A stretch of 6,200 nt of DNA from positions 1 to 6,200 of the forward strand of contig JAKPRU010000711.1 of the NCBI GenBank assembly GCA_029557025.1, written 5' to 3'. The DNA comes from Candidatus Omnitrophota bacterium. GTDB taxonomy: Bacteria > Hinthialibacterota > Hinthialibacteria > Hinthialibacterales > JAKPRU01. The notes beneath the pieces are model-generated. The model did not search any database. It saw only the letters and a list, made by a program, of their open reading frames with translations, and had not been told where the DNA came from. Shown in pieces: positions 1-6,019 of the stretch. The translations under genes and the position numbers were made by a program. Position 1 is the stretch's first letter. Each line of letters begins with the position of its first letter.

Positions 1-986
1 ATGTCCCCGTTGAAAACCTCCTTGGCATAATTCTTCCGGATTTGCATCACCTTGTCGCCCACCCGGAACCGGCGGCCTCCCCGCGTGATCTCCACCCCGG
101 CCGGGTTCAGAGCCGCCTGGAGCTCGGTATTCATCCTCAGGCCCCCCGCCGAACCTTTTTGCATGGGCGTGAGCACCTGGATATCCTCCAGGGCGTTGAA
201 CCCAAACCGCCGCGGAATCCGCTCCCGGACCAGTTTAATGATGGTTAGGATCACGGTATCCGGATCCTCTTGCGGGATGAAATAGAAATCCTCCAACTCC
301 GGCTGGTCTTTTTTCAAACTGGACGGGAGGCCTTGGAGGATCCGGTGAGCATTCACGACAATCGAACTTTGTTGGGCCTGCCGGAATATTTCGTTGAGCT
401 CGACCACGGGAACCGCTCCCGAATCGACGATATCCCGCAGCACATTCCCCGCTCCCACGGACGGCAATTGGTTGATGTCTCCAACCATGAGAAAGACCGC
501 GTGCAAGGGAACCGCTTTCAGCAGGTGATGCATTAGGATCGTATCCACCATGGACATCTCGTCGACAACGAGCAGATTGCAGTCCAACGGATTCTCCTCG
601 TCCCGCTGAAATTTTCCCTTGGCTGGATTGTATTCCAACAGCCGGTGGATCGTTTTCGCTTCTTGCCCCGTGGCCTCGTTCATCCGTTGGGCCATGACCG
701 GACCGATCCCTTTGATCAATCCCGATCCCAAATAGCGTTGGATGCCGGTAACAGAGGCGGGAACCTGGATCTCGTAAAAGACAATCCGGAATTGCTCGCC
801 AAATTGGGGGTGATTGTTCCATTCCCCCCGCATCCGAATGATCTCCCCCGAGCTCATCTCATGCAGATTTCCGACCACGGTGACCAGGTCATGGCGGCCG
901 TGGACTTTCACGCTGGCGACGGTGTAGCCTGTTGCGTCGTCGAAATAGGTGATGCGTTCGATGAGGCCTTGGAGTTCGGCGAGCAT
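1..986 (-). CDS. recD2: RecD2-like ATP-dependent DNA helicase, 5' part, with internal loss of Walker A region
   Basis: This frame is open from an ATG at 986 to the left edge (328 codons), so the C-terminus lies outside the window. Residues 1-99 match the RecD2 N-terminal domain (start MLAELQGLIERITYF, then the conserved YLGSGLIKGIGPVMA). From about residue 100 the protein continues as superfamily 1B helicase core: RMNEATGQEAKTIHRLLEY, motif II VVDEMSMVD (about 140-148), motif III GDINQLPSVG (169-178), LNEIFRQAQ, VLTPMQKG and a terminal VGDKVMQI...FNGD stretch. In known RecD2 proteins (roughly 720-740 residues) the helix-hairpin-helix region and the P-loop (GGPGTGKT type) lie between these two parts. 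Here they are absent, with no frameshift or stop. The product would not be expected to hydrolyse ATP as a normal helicase, so it may be a pseudogene or an assembly collapse. RecD2 is a cytosolic 5'-3' helicase in DNA repair. The start fits family N-termini but has no strong ribosome site. Family assignment is confident; functionality is doubtful. Confidence 0.88.
   Translation of the reverse strand, partial: MLAELQGLIERITYFDDATGYTVASVKVHGRHDLVTVVGNLHEMSSGEIIRMRGEWNNHPQFGEQFRIVFYEIQVPASVTGIQRYLGSGLIKGIGPVMAQRMNEATGQEAKTIHRLLEYNPAKGKFQRDEENPLDCNLLVVDEMSMVDTILMHHLLKAVPLHAVFLMVGDINQLPSVGAGNVLRDIVDSGAVPVVELNEIFRQAQQSSIVVNAHRILQGLPSSLKKDQPELEDFYFIPQEDPDTVILTIIKLVRERIPRRFGFNALEDIQVLTPMQKGSAGGLRMNTELQAALNPAGVEITRGGRRFRVGDKVMQIRKNYAKEVFNGD
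681..692 (-). other. Deletion junction inside the RecD2-like gene
   Basis: On the minus strand these 12 bases read GCCCAACGGATG and encode A-Q-R-M (residues 99-102). Upstream the protein follows the family motif GIGPVMA(K)R(I). Downstream it follows the later motif (PTGRAA)KRM(S/N)EATG. Both parental motifs encode A-K/Q-R-I/M in the same frame, so short homologous DNA of about 11 bases would be expected at both ends of the missing segment. The missing part would be roughly 280 residues by comparison with family length; this is an estimate from memory of the family, not a measured value. Confidence 0.6.
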
Positions 987-1121
987 GAGTGTTTCATTTT
1001 GACGTTTGTAATGGCATGATTCTTTTCGCTCGATCTATTCTACGTCTCCCGGCCGGAATTCCGAAATGGTTCCATGGCGTGGAATATAATGAACCCAAAA
1101 ATCATAAAACGGTGATTGAAC
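987..1121. other. AT-rich intergenic region upstream of the RecD2-like gene
   Basis: This stretch separates the minus-strand helicase start from the plus-strand genes, so it should carry divergent promoters. A perfect TATAAT lies at 1085-1090 on the plus strand. A 10-base palindrome CGGAATTCCG (1054-1063) is also present. No RNA gene or repeat array is visible. Confidence 0.5.
1085..1090 (+). promoter_or_regulatory. Candidate -10 box (TATAAT)
   Basis: The hexamer matches the sigma-70 consensus exactly and sits upstream of the 1122 ORF and the 1319 glycosidase gene. No good -35 element is found at 16-18 bases upstream (CGAAAT region), so the call rests on the -10 alone. A chance match in AT-rich sequence is possible. 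Confidence 0.3.
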
Positions 1122-1286
1122 ATGGCAATGTCCGAACGGCAGATTGAATATGTGCTTTATCCTTTTCGGAAAAAGGAGGAGATCTACTCCGTCGAGAAAT
1201 CCATGATCGTGCCTACCAATGGCTATATATCCAACGTAAATATTCGTATATCTCTGGAATGTCTAAACTCCAATTCGTCCAGTTAG
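1122..1286 (+). CDS. Small hypothetical ORF, 54 residues, doubtful
   Basis: The frame begins with ATG at 1122, directly after an in-frame TGA at 1113, and ends with TAG at 1284-1286. The peptide starts MAMSERQIEYVLYPFRKKEE and is charged in its first half, with no signal peptide, membrane segment or recognisable motif. Codons in the first two thirds look like those of neighbouring genes, with mixed GC third positions, while the last third is AT-rich. The upstream GGTGA is at best a weak ribosome site. The ORF ends 32 bases before the glycosidase start at 1319. It could be a real small protein, a remnant of a decayed gene, or chance. I do not recognise a family. Confidence 0.25.
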   Translation: MAMSERQIEYVLYPFRKKEEIYSVEKSMIVPTNGYISNVNIRISLECLNSNSSS

Positions 1287-1306
1287 GCTGTACAGAAATC
1301 ATTGAT

Positions 1307-1314
1307 GGAGAGGA
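1307..1314 (+). promoter_or_regulatory. Ribosome binding site that fixes the glycosidase start at 1319
   Basis: GGAGAGGA lies a few bases before the ATG at 1319. The in-frame ATG 60 bases further upstream (1259) has no comparable site and would place 20 unrelated residues ahead of the Tat signal, so 1319 is preferred. Confidence 0.7.
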
Positions 1315-1318
1315 AAAA

Positions 1319-2878
1319 ATGAAGAAAAAAATCAATCGAAGACAAATATTAGAAACCGGAGTATTAGCAGGTCTATCGGGATCATTTGAATCATTTCTAC
1401 CAATACCGGCGAAGAAAGAAACTACGAGAAAGGCCTATGATCCCAAGCCAAAACAAGCTGAGGAATCGATCACCGTTGACAGTTACCCGCATTTAATCCG
1501 CGCGCTCCAGCTAGCGGCGGACGCCTACCCGGCCAACCGGGTCCAGGATCTACTCAGTTCCTCGAATCCAACCGGCTATCGCATGACGGTTTCCCCCAAC
1601 GGCTTTCCGATATCGATATGCATGAGTCCCGATTTGACTTTCGGGATGCTGGGCAGCCGCTTCATCCCCAACAAGGCATACCTGGATACGTTCCAGGGAC
1701 ATGCGAACTTTTTGCCCCGGAACATGCGCCGCAACGGGAAGTTCTTCATCAATGAAGACCTGATCGCCGGTGCCGATCGGGTCTTCAGCCAAGTGCTCTA
1801 CCTGGTCTGGATCTGGGAACTCTATCTCGCCACCGGGAACCGGAACCTGTTGGAGTCCCACCAGGAGCCCCTCAAGCGTTGCTTGCGTTATATAGAAAGC
1901 CGGACCAGCCCCGAGGGGATCGTCAACCAGGTCGATCAGGATGATTGGCAATATTCAGAAGGTGCGGATTGGGTGGATTGGTGCCCGGAGCGTATGGAAG
2001 GATCGACCTGCGTGTATCACACCTGGTATGCCTATGCCCTGCGGGGATGCACCCGTATTTTTGACATTTTGGGAGACAAAACCGCCCGGGCGATGTGCGA
2101 AGACCGCCGTCAACGCCAGCAGGCCGTACTGGACCGCTTCTTCTGGAATGGTCAAGCCTACTGGGATAACTTGAACTTCCAGGGGGAAAAAGTCGGCCGG
2201 TTCTGGTGTGACTCGCAAATCTGGCCTATTGCCTTTGGATTGGCTTCTTCCGAACAATCCGGAAAGATCTTTCATCGTATTGACTCCGAGCCAGACATTT
2301 TTGAGGGAGTGCCTCTGCGGTGGTGCGCGCCCATTCCCCCGGCTGACGAAGATCCGCGTTATCAACCCGGCGGAAAATACGGAGACACACCTCATCCTGA
2401 ACTTCGCCCGTACTCGTGGTTTGGGAGGCTGGGCAGCGGGGATATCCTGGCCCGCTTCCGCACCGGTCAAAACGAGCACGCCTTCCAACTCATTTTGCGA
2501 TATGCAGAAGTTGTCTCGAAATTAGGAGCCATTACGGAATGCTTGGACATGCAAGGCCGCGCGCAGGAAGGCACGGGCGGTGCCAGCAACTATCTCGAAC
2601 ATGCGGGTGGATTGCTCTGGTGTGTAGGGAAAGGATTGTTCGGCGTGGACGATACGCAAGATGGGACGCTCACTTGGAATCCCAGACTGCCGTTTTCCAT
2701 CCATCAAGCCTCGATGCCATACTGGCACATGGGCCACTGTTGGAAATTCGGGTGCACGGAAGATTCGTACTGGATTGATTCTGGTAGCGCTCCAGGTGAA
2801 GTCCAGCTGATCGAAAACGGGGAAGTGAAGAAAATCCAACTGGACGGTAAGCGTATCCAGTTTCCCCGTCCGGCATGA
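1319..2878 (+). CDS. Tat-exported six-hairpin glycosidase-like protein
   Basis: From the preferred start the protein has 519 residues. It opens with a Tat signal peptide: basic MKKKINRRQILETG (twin arginines at 7-8), then VLAGLSG. The mature part is rich in aromatic residues and has alternating helical hairpins typical of (alpha/alpha)6-barrel glycosidases: VDQDDWQYSEGADWVDW (about 205-221), STCVYHTWYAYALRG (229 on), FWCDSQIWPIAFGLAS (295 on) and ITECLDMQGR (405 on). GLFGV (439-443) followed by a G-T-L-x-W-N-P-R-L-P turn resembles the end of the barrel in GH78, GH94 and related families, leading into a small C-terminal beta domain. Asp208, Asp209, Asp217, Asp220 and Glu407 are acidic candidates for catalysis, but I cannot assign the pair. 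The substrate is unknown; a plant or algal polysaccharide sugar such as rhamnose is plausible from the neighbours. The first 160 bases are more AT-rich than the rest. It converges on the sulfatase gene. Confidence 0.8.
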   Translation: MKKKINRRQILETGVLAGLSGSFESFLPIPAKKETTRKAYDPKPKQAEESITVDSYPHLIRALQLAADAYPANRVQDLLSSSNPTGYRMTVSPNGFPISICMSPDLTFGMLGSRFIPNKAYLDTFQGHANFLPRNMRRNGKFFINEDLIAGADRVFSQVLYLVWIWELYLATGNRNLLESHQEPLKRCLRYIESRTSPEGIVNQVDQDDWQYSEGADWVDWCPERMEGSTCVYHTWYAYALRGCTRIFDILGDKTARAMCEDRRQRQQAVLDRFFWNGQAYWDNLNFQGEKVGRFWCDSQIWPIAFGLASSEQSGKIFHRIDSEPDIFEGVPLRWCAPIPPADEDPRYQPGGKYGDTPHPELRPYSWFGRLGSGDILARFRTGQNEHAFQLILRYAEVVSKLGAITECLDMQGRAQEGTGGASNYLEHAGGLLWCVGKGLFGVDDTQDGTLTWNPRLPFSIHQASMPYWHMGHCWKFGCTEDSYWIDSGSAPGEVQLIENGEVKKIQLDGKRIQFPRPA

Positions 2879-2961
2879 TTTATATGCTGCTGTGCCGTGA
2901 ATGCAAGCCAATTGATGCCCATTATCCTAGTCCGACACCTCCTGTCCTTCACCTGGAAAGA

Positions 2962-2991
2962 CCTTGCCGATAAGCAACGTAAGGATTTTTG
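2962..2991 (+). terminator. Weak candidate terminator in the convergent gap
   Basis: CCTTGC (2962-2967) can pair with GTAAGG (2979-2984), including one G-T wobble, around an 11-base loop, and ATTTTTG follows. The stem is short and the loop large. The rest of the 115-base gap between the glycosidase and sulfatase stop codons shows no stronger hairpin. Confidence 0.25.
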
Positions 2992-2993
2992 AT

Positions 2994-4616
2994 TTAGGAT
3001 TCTGACGCAGCCATGCGATTGAACTCGGTATCATGATTTTCCCAAATCATAGCCAACTCCTGCACCTTCTCGCCATGTTGTGCGGCCAGGTCCTTCATTT
3101 CACACCGGTCTTTTTTCAAGTTGTATAGTTCCCACGGTCCTTGAGAACCGGCGGATACTAATTTCCAGTCGCCGATCCGGATCGCCCGGTTGTTTAAATG
3201 ATGGAAGTATAAAAAATCGTGGGGCACGCTATCATCGGATGAAAAGGCTGGCGCCAGGCTGCGTCCCGCCAGTTGTGGAACAGGTTTCTCTTTCCACGTT
3301 GGCGATGGACTGATCCCGGCCAAATCCAGAATGGCCGGCAACAGATCGACGAAATGTCCGGGATTGTTCCGTAATTCACCTCTCGCGGGGAGACCGTTCG
3401 GCCAATGGACGAGGAGCGGTGAAGCGATGCCGCCTTCGTGCACCCAGGATTTATGCAGCCGAAAAGGAGTGTTGGCGGCGCTGGACCAACCGGGACCTAG
3501 GCATAGAAACGACCGTGGCGAACCCGGCGGAACCGACGGATCGTGCAGGTCACCACGGATCATCTGCTCGGCGCTGGCGCCATTGTCGGATACGAATAAA
3601 ATCACGGTGTTCTCGAAATCTCCCATTGATCTCAATTGGTCTAACACACGGCCGATCTCACGGTCCATCCGGTCGATCATCGCCGCGTGAATCGCCATCT
3701 TGTGGGCCTGAAATTTTTTCTGATCTTGAGTCAACTCATTCCAGGGGATCGCGTTACTCACTTCCCCAAACCCGATCTGTTTCCGCAATTCCTCCGCCGC
3801 TAGATTCCAGTCCGGTTTGACATCTGGTTCGAGCCGCGATAATTCGCAGTTGATGATGCCCCGGTCGCGCATCCGCAGCCAGCGGGATTGCCTTACCGCG
3901 TCCCAACCGATGGTGTAAAGTTCGCGATACCGGTCGATATCGGCCTGCAACGCCTGCAAGGGAAAATGGGGGGATGTAAAAGCCAAATAGTGAAAAAACG
4001 GCCGGTCTGAATAATCCGTCGCGTGTTCCCGCAGGCAGTGGATCGCATGATCCGCGATGGCCGTGGTCGCGTAATACCCACTGCCGGTGGCAACCGCGGG
4101 CAGTGGTTGATCATCCTCCCAATGCTTTTGGGGCGAAAAGAAACGGTCTTGGTCGTCCAGGCGGTACGAGTGATCGAATCCTCCGTCCTGGCAGGGCATG
4201 GGGGCGCCAAAGATATGCCATTTTCCAGAATGATAACAGCGGTACCCTGCCGGCTTGAGATAATGGGGAATCAACCGCGCCCACACCGGCAATCGCTCCT
4301 TCGGGGGATCCATGCGAACCTGCTGCGCGTAATATCCGGTCAGAAGGCAAGCGCGGGACGGCCAACACCGGCCGGCGGAATAGACCTGGGTGAATTGGAC
4401 TCCGTTGTCCGCCAACCGGTCCAGGTTGGGAGTCGCGATCTCTCCGCCATAACAACCGGCATCCGAGAATCCCATATCGTCGGCGGCGATAAGCAGAAAA
4501 TTCGGCTGCGCGCGTCTGGCTTTCTCTGCATGCAGGAAATGCGATGCTTGAATCCCTGCGATGCCGGAGGCCATCCATCGCAAAAATTCACGGCGTGTGT
4601 TCATTCGAGGATCCAT
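2994..4616 (-). CDS. Tat-exported S1-family sulfatase (formylglycine, Cys type)
   Basis: The 540-residue protein is a full-length sulfatase that hydrolyses sulfate esters, probably on sugars, outside the cytoplasm. The N-terminus carries a Tat signal: NTRREFLRWMASGIAG. The mature domain starts with PNFLLIAADDMGFSDAG, where Asp46 and Asp47 bind calcium. The activation motif C-x-P-x-R is RCWPSRACLLTG, so Cys84 should become formylglycine and Arg88 assists. Other conserved family positions are Lys131 and His133 (SGKWHI), His216 (SPHFPLQA), Asp343 and Asn344 (FVSDNGA), and Lys388 and His392 (HKSWVHEGG). The C-terminal part, RIGDWKLVSAG to WELYNLKKDRCE, is the usual small subdomain. All key residues are present, so it should be active if a maturase exists. 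The ATG at 4604 (MNTRREFL) is an alternative start; neither has a strong ribosome site. The exact substrate class cannot be read from sequence. Confidence 0.95.
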   Translation of the reverse strand: MDPRMNTRREFLRWMASGIAGIQASHFLHAEKARRAQPNFLLIAADDMGFSDAGCYGGEIATPNLDRLADNGVQFTQVYSAGRCWPSRACLLTGYYAQQVRMDPPKERLPVWARLIPHYLKPAGYRCYHSGKWHIFGAPMPCQDGGFDHSYRLDDQDRFFSPQKHWEDDQPLPAVATGSGYYATTAIADHAIHCLREHATDYSDRPFFHYLAFTSPHFPLQALQADIDRYRELYTIGWDAVRQSRWLRMRDRGIINCELSRLEPDVKPDWNLAAEELRKQIGFGEVSNAIPWNELTQDQKKFQAHKMAIHAAMIDRMDREIGRVLDQLRSMGDFENTVILFVSDNGASAEQMIRGDLHDPSVPPGSPRSFLCLGPGWSSAANTPFRLHKSWVHEGGIASPLLVHWPNGLPARGELRNNPGHFVDLLPAILDLAGISPSPTWKEKPVPQLAGRSLAPAFSSDDSVPHDFLYFHHLNNRAIRIGDWKLVSAGSQGPWELYNLKKDRCEMKDLAAQHGEKVQELAMIWENHDTEFNRMAASES

Positions 4617-4632
4617 GGATTGGAATCGATAT

Positions 4633-4651
4633 TAATTATGTAAAATAATTA
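4633..4651. repeat. Perfect inverted repeat next to the sulfatase start
   Basis: TAATTAT (4633-4639) and ATAATTA (4645-4651) form a perfect 7-base inverted repeat with a 5-base spacer, 17 bases upstream of the sulfatase start codon. The site could be an operator overlapping its promoter. Being purely A and T, it may also arise by chance. Confidence 0.4.
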
Positions 4652-4714
4652 CTTCTTGGTATATCCAGATTCCATGCCTTTTTATACAAACTGGCTTCAA
4701 GCATCAATCCGTGA

Positions 4715-4742
4715 TTGTTTTTTATCCCTTCCTGGCGATAAT
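4715..4742 (+). promoter_or_regulatory. Candidate sigma-70-like promoter for URO-D and rhamnosidase genes
   Basis: TTGTTT (4715-4720) and GATAAT (4737-4742) are separated by 16 bases. They match the -35 consensus at three and the -10 consensus at five of six positions. Transcription would begin near 4749 and give a leader of roughly 110 bases that includes the 4774-4808 inverted repeat. Confidence 0.4.
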
Positions 4743-4773
4743 GAACCACGGATCTCATACCATGGAATTCTGA

Positions 4774-4808
4774 GATTGATCAAGGCGGCTGAACCATGAT
4801 GATCAATC
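4774..4808. repeat. Perfect 9-base inverted repeat in the URO-D leader
   Basis: GATTGATCA (4774-4782) and TGATCAATC (4800-4808) are exact reverse complements with a 17-base spacer. Each arm also contains the palindrome TGATCA. Because it lies downstream of the promoter candidate and about 55 bases before the URO-D start, it could be a two-site operator for a repressor or a hairpin in the mRNA leader. Confidence 0.5.
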
Positions 4809-4852
4809 CTTCGACGCTGATTTTCTCGTGGCGGGCGGAATTGAGCCGATAG
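4796..4852 (+). CDS. Possible 18-residue leader ORF ahead of URO-D gene
   Basis: ATG ATG at 4796 opens a frame encoding MMINPSTLIFSWRAELSR, which ends with TAG at 4850-4852. The stop overlaps the AGGAG ribosome site of the URO-D gene, an arrangement that could couple the two translations. The upstream ribosome site (GGCGG) is weak, there is no run of a single amino acid as in classic attenuators, and a chance ORF of this length is common. Confidence 0.15.
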   Translation: MMINPSTLIFSWRAELSR

Positions 4853-4855
4853 GAG
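4851..4855 (+). promoter_or_regulatory. Ribosome binding site of the URO-D-like gene
   Basis: AGGAG is followed by AAGGGCG and the ATG at 4863, a spacing of 7 bases. This strongly supports that start. Confidence 0.75.
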
Positions 4856-4862
4856 AAGGGCG

Positions 4863-5966
4863 ATGAAACCCAGAGAACGAGTCTTGAAGGCGTTTCGGAA
4901 ACTGAAGGGCTTGCCCGACCGCGTCCCGGTCCAGTTTGAATTGTGCCAACCGCTATTGGACTTTTTCAGCGCCCAACTGGGGATTCCCGCCCGCTACACC
5001 CCTAATCTATATGAGGATGTGACGTACCGGATCAGCGGCAACGAAGTGCGGACGGCAATGGGGTGTGATGTGGTGGTCACCGGCGCGGGACCCGCAAAAG
5101 ATTTTGTCATTACGCCCGATGAAAAAGGCTTTTGGCGCAACGAGTACGGCATGGTGATGAAACAAGGACCGATCTATGTCGAGCCGGTCGAGTTTTCGTT
5201 GGCCTACGCGCAAACCGCCGCCGATGTGGAAGCGTATCCCTTTCCGGATCCCCACGCCGCTGGGCGGTTTGAGGATGCCGGTCAACTGGTGAATCAGTAT
5301 CAGAATGATTATTTCATCATTGGCGATATCGAAGTCACCATACTGACGCTGGCCCAGATGCTGGTGGGTACCGAGAAATTATTCCTCGACATGGCCCTAA
5401 AATCCGAGTATGTGCAACCGCTCTTCCAAAAATGCACCGAATTTCAAATCGAAGTGGGATTGGAACTGATCAATCGGGGCGTGGACGCGATCTGGGTGGG
5501 GGATGACTTCGGATCCCAACAGGGATTGTTGTTTTCGCCCCGGATGTTTCGCGAGCAGCTGCGGCCTCATTATGAACGAATGATCAAAATTTTCAAAAAG
5601 GCCAATCCCAACCTGGTTCCGATTCTCCATACGGACGGCGCGGTGAGCACCCTTTTGAAGGATATCCATGAGATCGGTTTTGAAGTCTTCAATCCGGTTC
5701 AACCCGATGTCCCCGGCCATAGCCCTCAGGCATTAAAGGATGCCTTCGGTGAACAATTCGCCTTTTGGGGCGCCATCGATCAATTGTATATGCTGCCGCG
5801 CGGAAGCGATGCGGAATTGGAAAGCGATATTCAAGAAAAGATACGCATTCTGGGGAAAAACGGTGGTTATATGATCTCCCCCGCCCATATCATCCAAAGG
5901 GACGTTCCTCCGGAGCGGGTTGAGAAATTCATCGAATTGTGCATCCAATATGGATCATATAAATAA
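4863..5966 (+). CDS. Uroporphyrinogen decarboxylase (URO-D) superfamily protein, not HemE
   Basis: The 367-residue protein has no signal peptide, so it should be cytosolic. It starts with the family opening MKPRERVLKAFRKLKGLPDR. It keeps the TIM-barrel landmarks of the URO-D/methyltransferase superfamily: GVDAIWVGDDFGSQQG (Asp214, Asp215), FSPRMFREQLRPHYERMI, PILHTDGA (His256, Asp258), FNPVQP (277-281 core), FAFWGAIDQ and MISPAHIIQRDVPPE (337 on). It lacks the HemE N-terminal MRQAGRYLPEY-type motif, so haem synthesis is unlikely. His-x-Asp stands where the zinc-binding corrinoid methyltransferases (MtaA, MtbA, CmuA) have His-x-Cys, so a zinc methyltransferase role is also doubtful. This subgroup often sits beside glycoside hydrolases and its reaction is not established. 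Only 53 bases separate it from the next gene, with no terminator between, so the two are probably cotranscribed. Confidence 0.9.
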   Translation: MKPRERVLKAFRKLKGLPDRVPVQFELCQPLLDFFSAQLGIPARYTPNLYEDVTYRISGNEVRTAMGCDVVVTGAGPAKDFVITPDEKGFWRNEYGMVMKQGPIYVEPVEFSLAYAQTAADVEAYPFPDPHAAGRFEDAGQLVNQYQNDYFIIGDIEVTILTLAQMLVGTEKLFLDMALKSEYVQPLFQKCTEFQIEVGLELINRGVDAIWVGDDFGSQQGLLFSPRMFREQLRPHYERMIKIFKKANPNLVPILHTDGAVSTLLKDIHEIGFEVFNPVQPDVPGHSPQALKDAFGEQFAFWGAIDQLYMLPRGSDAELESDIQEKIRILGKNGGYMISPAHIIQRDVPPERVEKFIELCIQYGSYK

Positions 5967-6004
5967 GGTTCGCTGAAAAATTGAACATCTTGGCTGCCAG
6001 GCAT

Positions 6005-6012
6005 GAGGGAGA
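6005..6012 (+). promoter_or_regulatory. Ribosome binding site of the rhamnosidase gene
   Basis: GAGGGAGA lies 7 bases before the ATG at 6020 and supports that start over the adjacent in-frame GTG at 6017. Confidence 0.6.
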
Positions 6013-6019
6013 TACGGTG

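Larger units (their letters stand above)
4617..4862. other. Divergent intergenic region between sulfatase and URO-D genes
   Basis: This stretch should hold the promoters of the minus-strand sulfatase and the plus-strand URO-D/rhamnosidase pair. It is AT-rich on the sulfatase side. It contains two perfect inverted repeats, one promoter candidate and a possible leader ORF, each listed separately. No tRNA or other structured RNA is recognised. Confidence 0.7.

Noticed and set aside
235..822. Long minus-strand ORF of 195 residues in another frame
   Set aside because: It overlaps the RecD2-like frame, which shows clear helicase motifs. This frame gives low-complexity Arg/Gly/Pro-rich sequence without family features.
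1..986. Frameshift or stop codon as the cause of the abnormal helicase
   Set aside because: The minus-strand frame from 986 to 1 is continuous, and family motifs stay in one frame on both sides of the junction.
1054..1063. CGGAATTCCG palindrome
   Set aside because: It is only 10 bases long, isolated, and not placed at a convincing promoter position. It is not enough to claim an operator.
1259..1318. Upstream ATG start for the glycosidase (20 extra residues)
   Set aside because: There is no ribosome site before 1259, it overlaps the 1122 ORF, and the extra residues would bury the Tat signal. The ATG at 1319 has a good GGAGAGGA site.
1550..2488. Minus-strand ORFs opposite the glycosidase gene
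   Set aside because: They are shadows of a well-supported plus-strand gene and show no recognisable domain.
4023..4643. Plus-strand ORF of 206 residues opposite the sulfatase
   Set aside because: It is antisense to the sulfatase, which has all its catalytic residues. No ribosome site or protein motif supports the antisense frame.
4863..5966. HemE (haem biosynthesis uroporphyrinogen decarboxylase)
   Set aside because: The N-terminal MRQAGRYLPEY-type signature of HemE is absent, and the neighbours are glycan enzymes.
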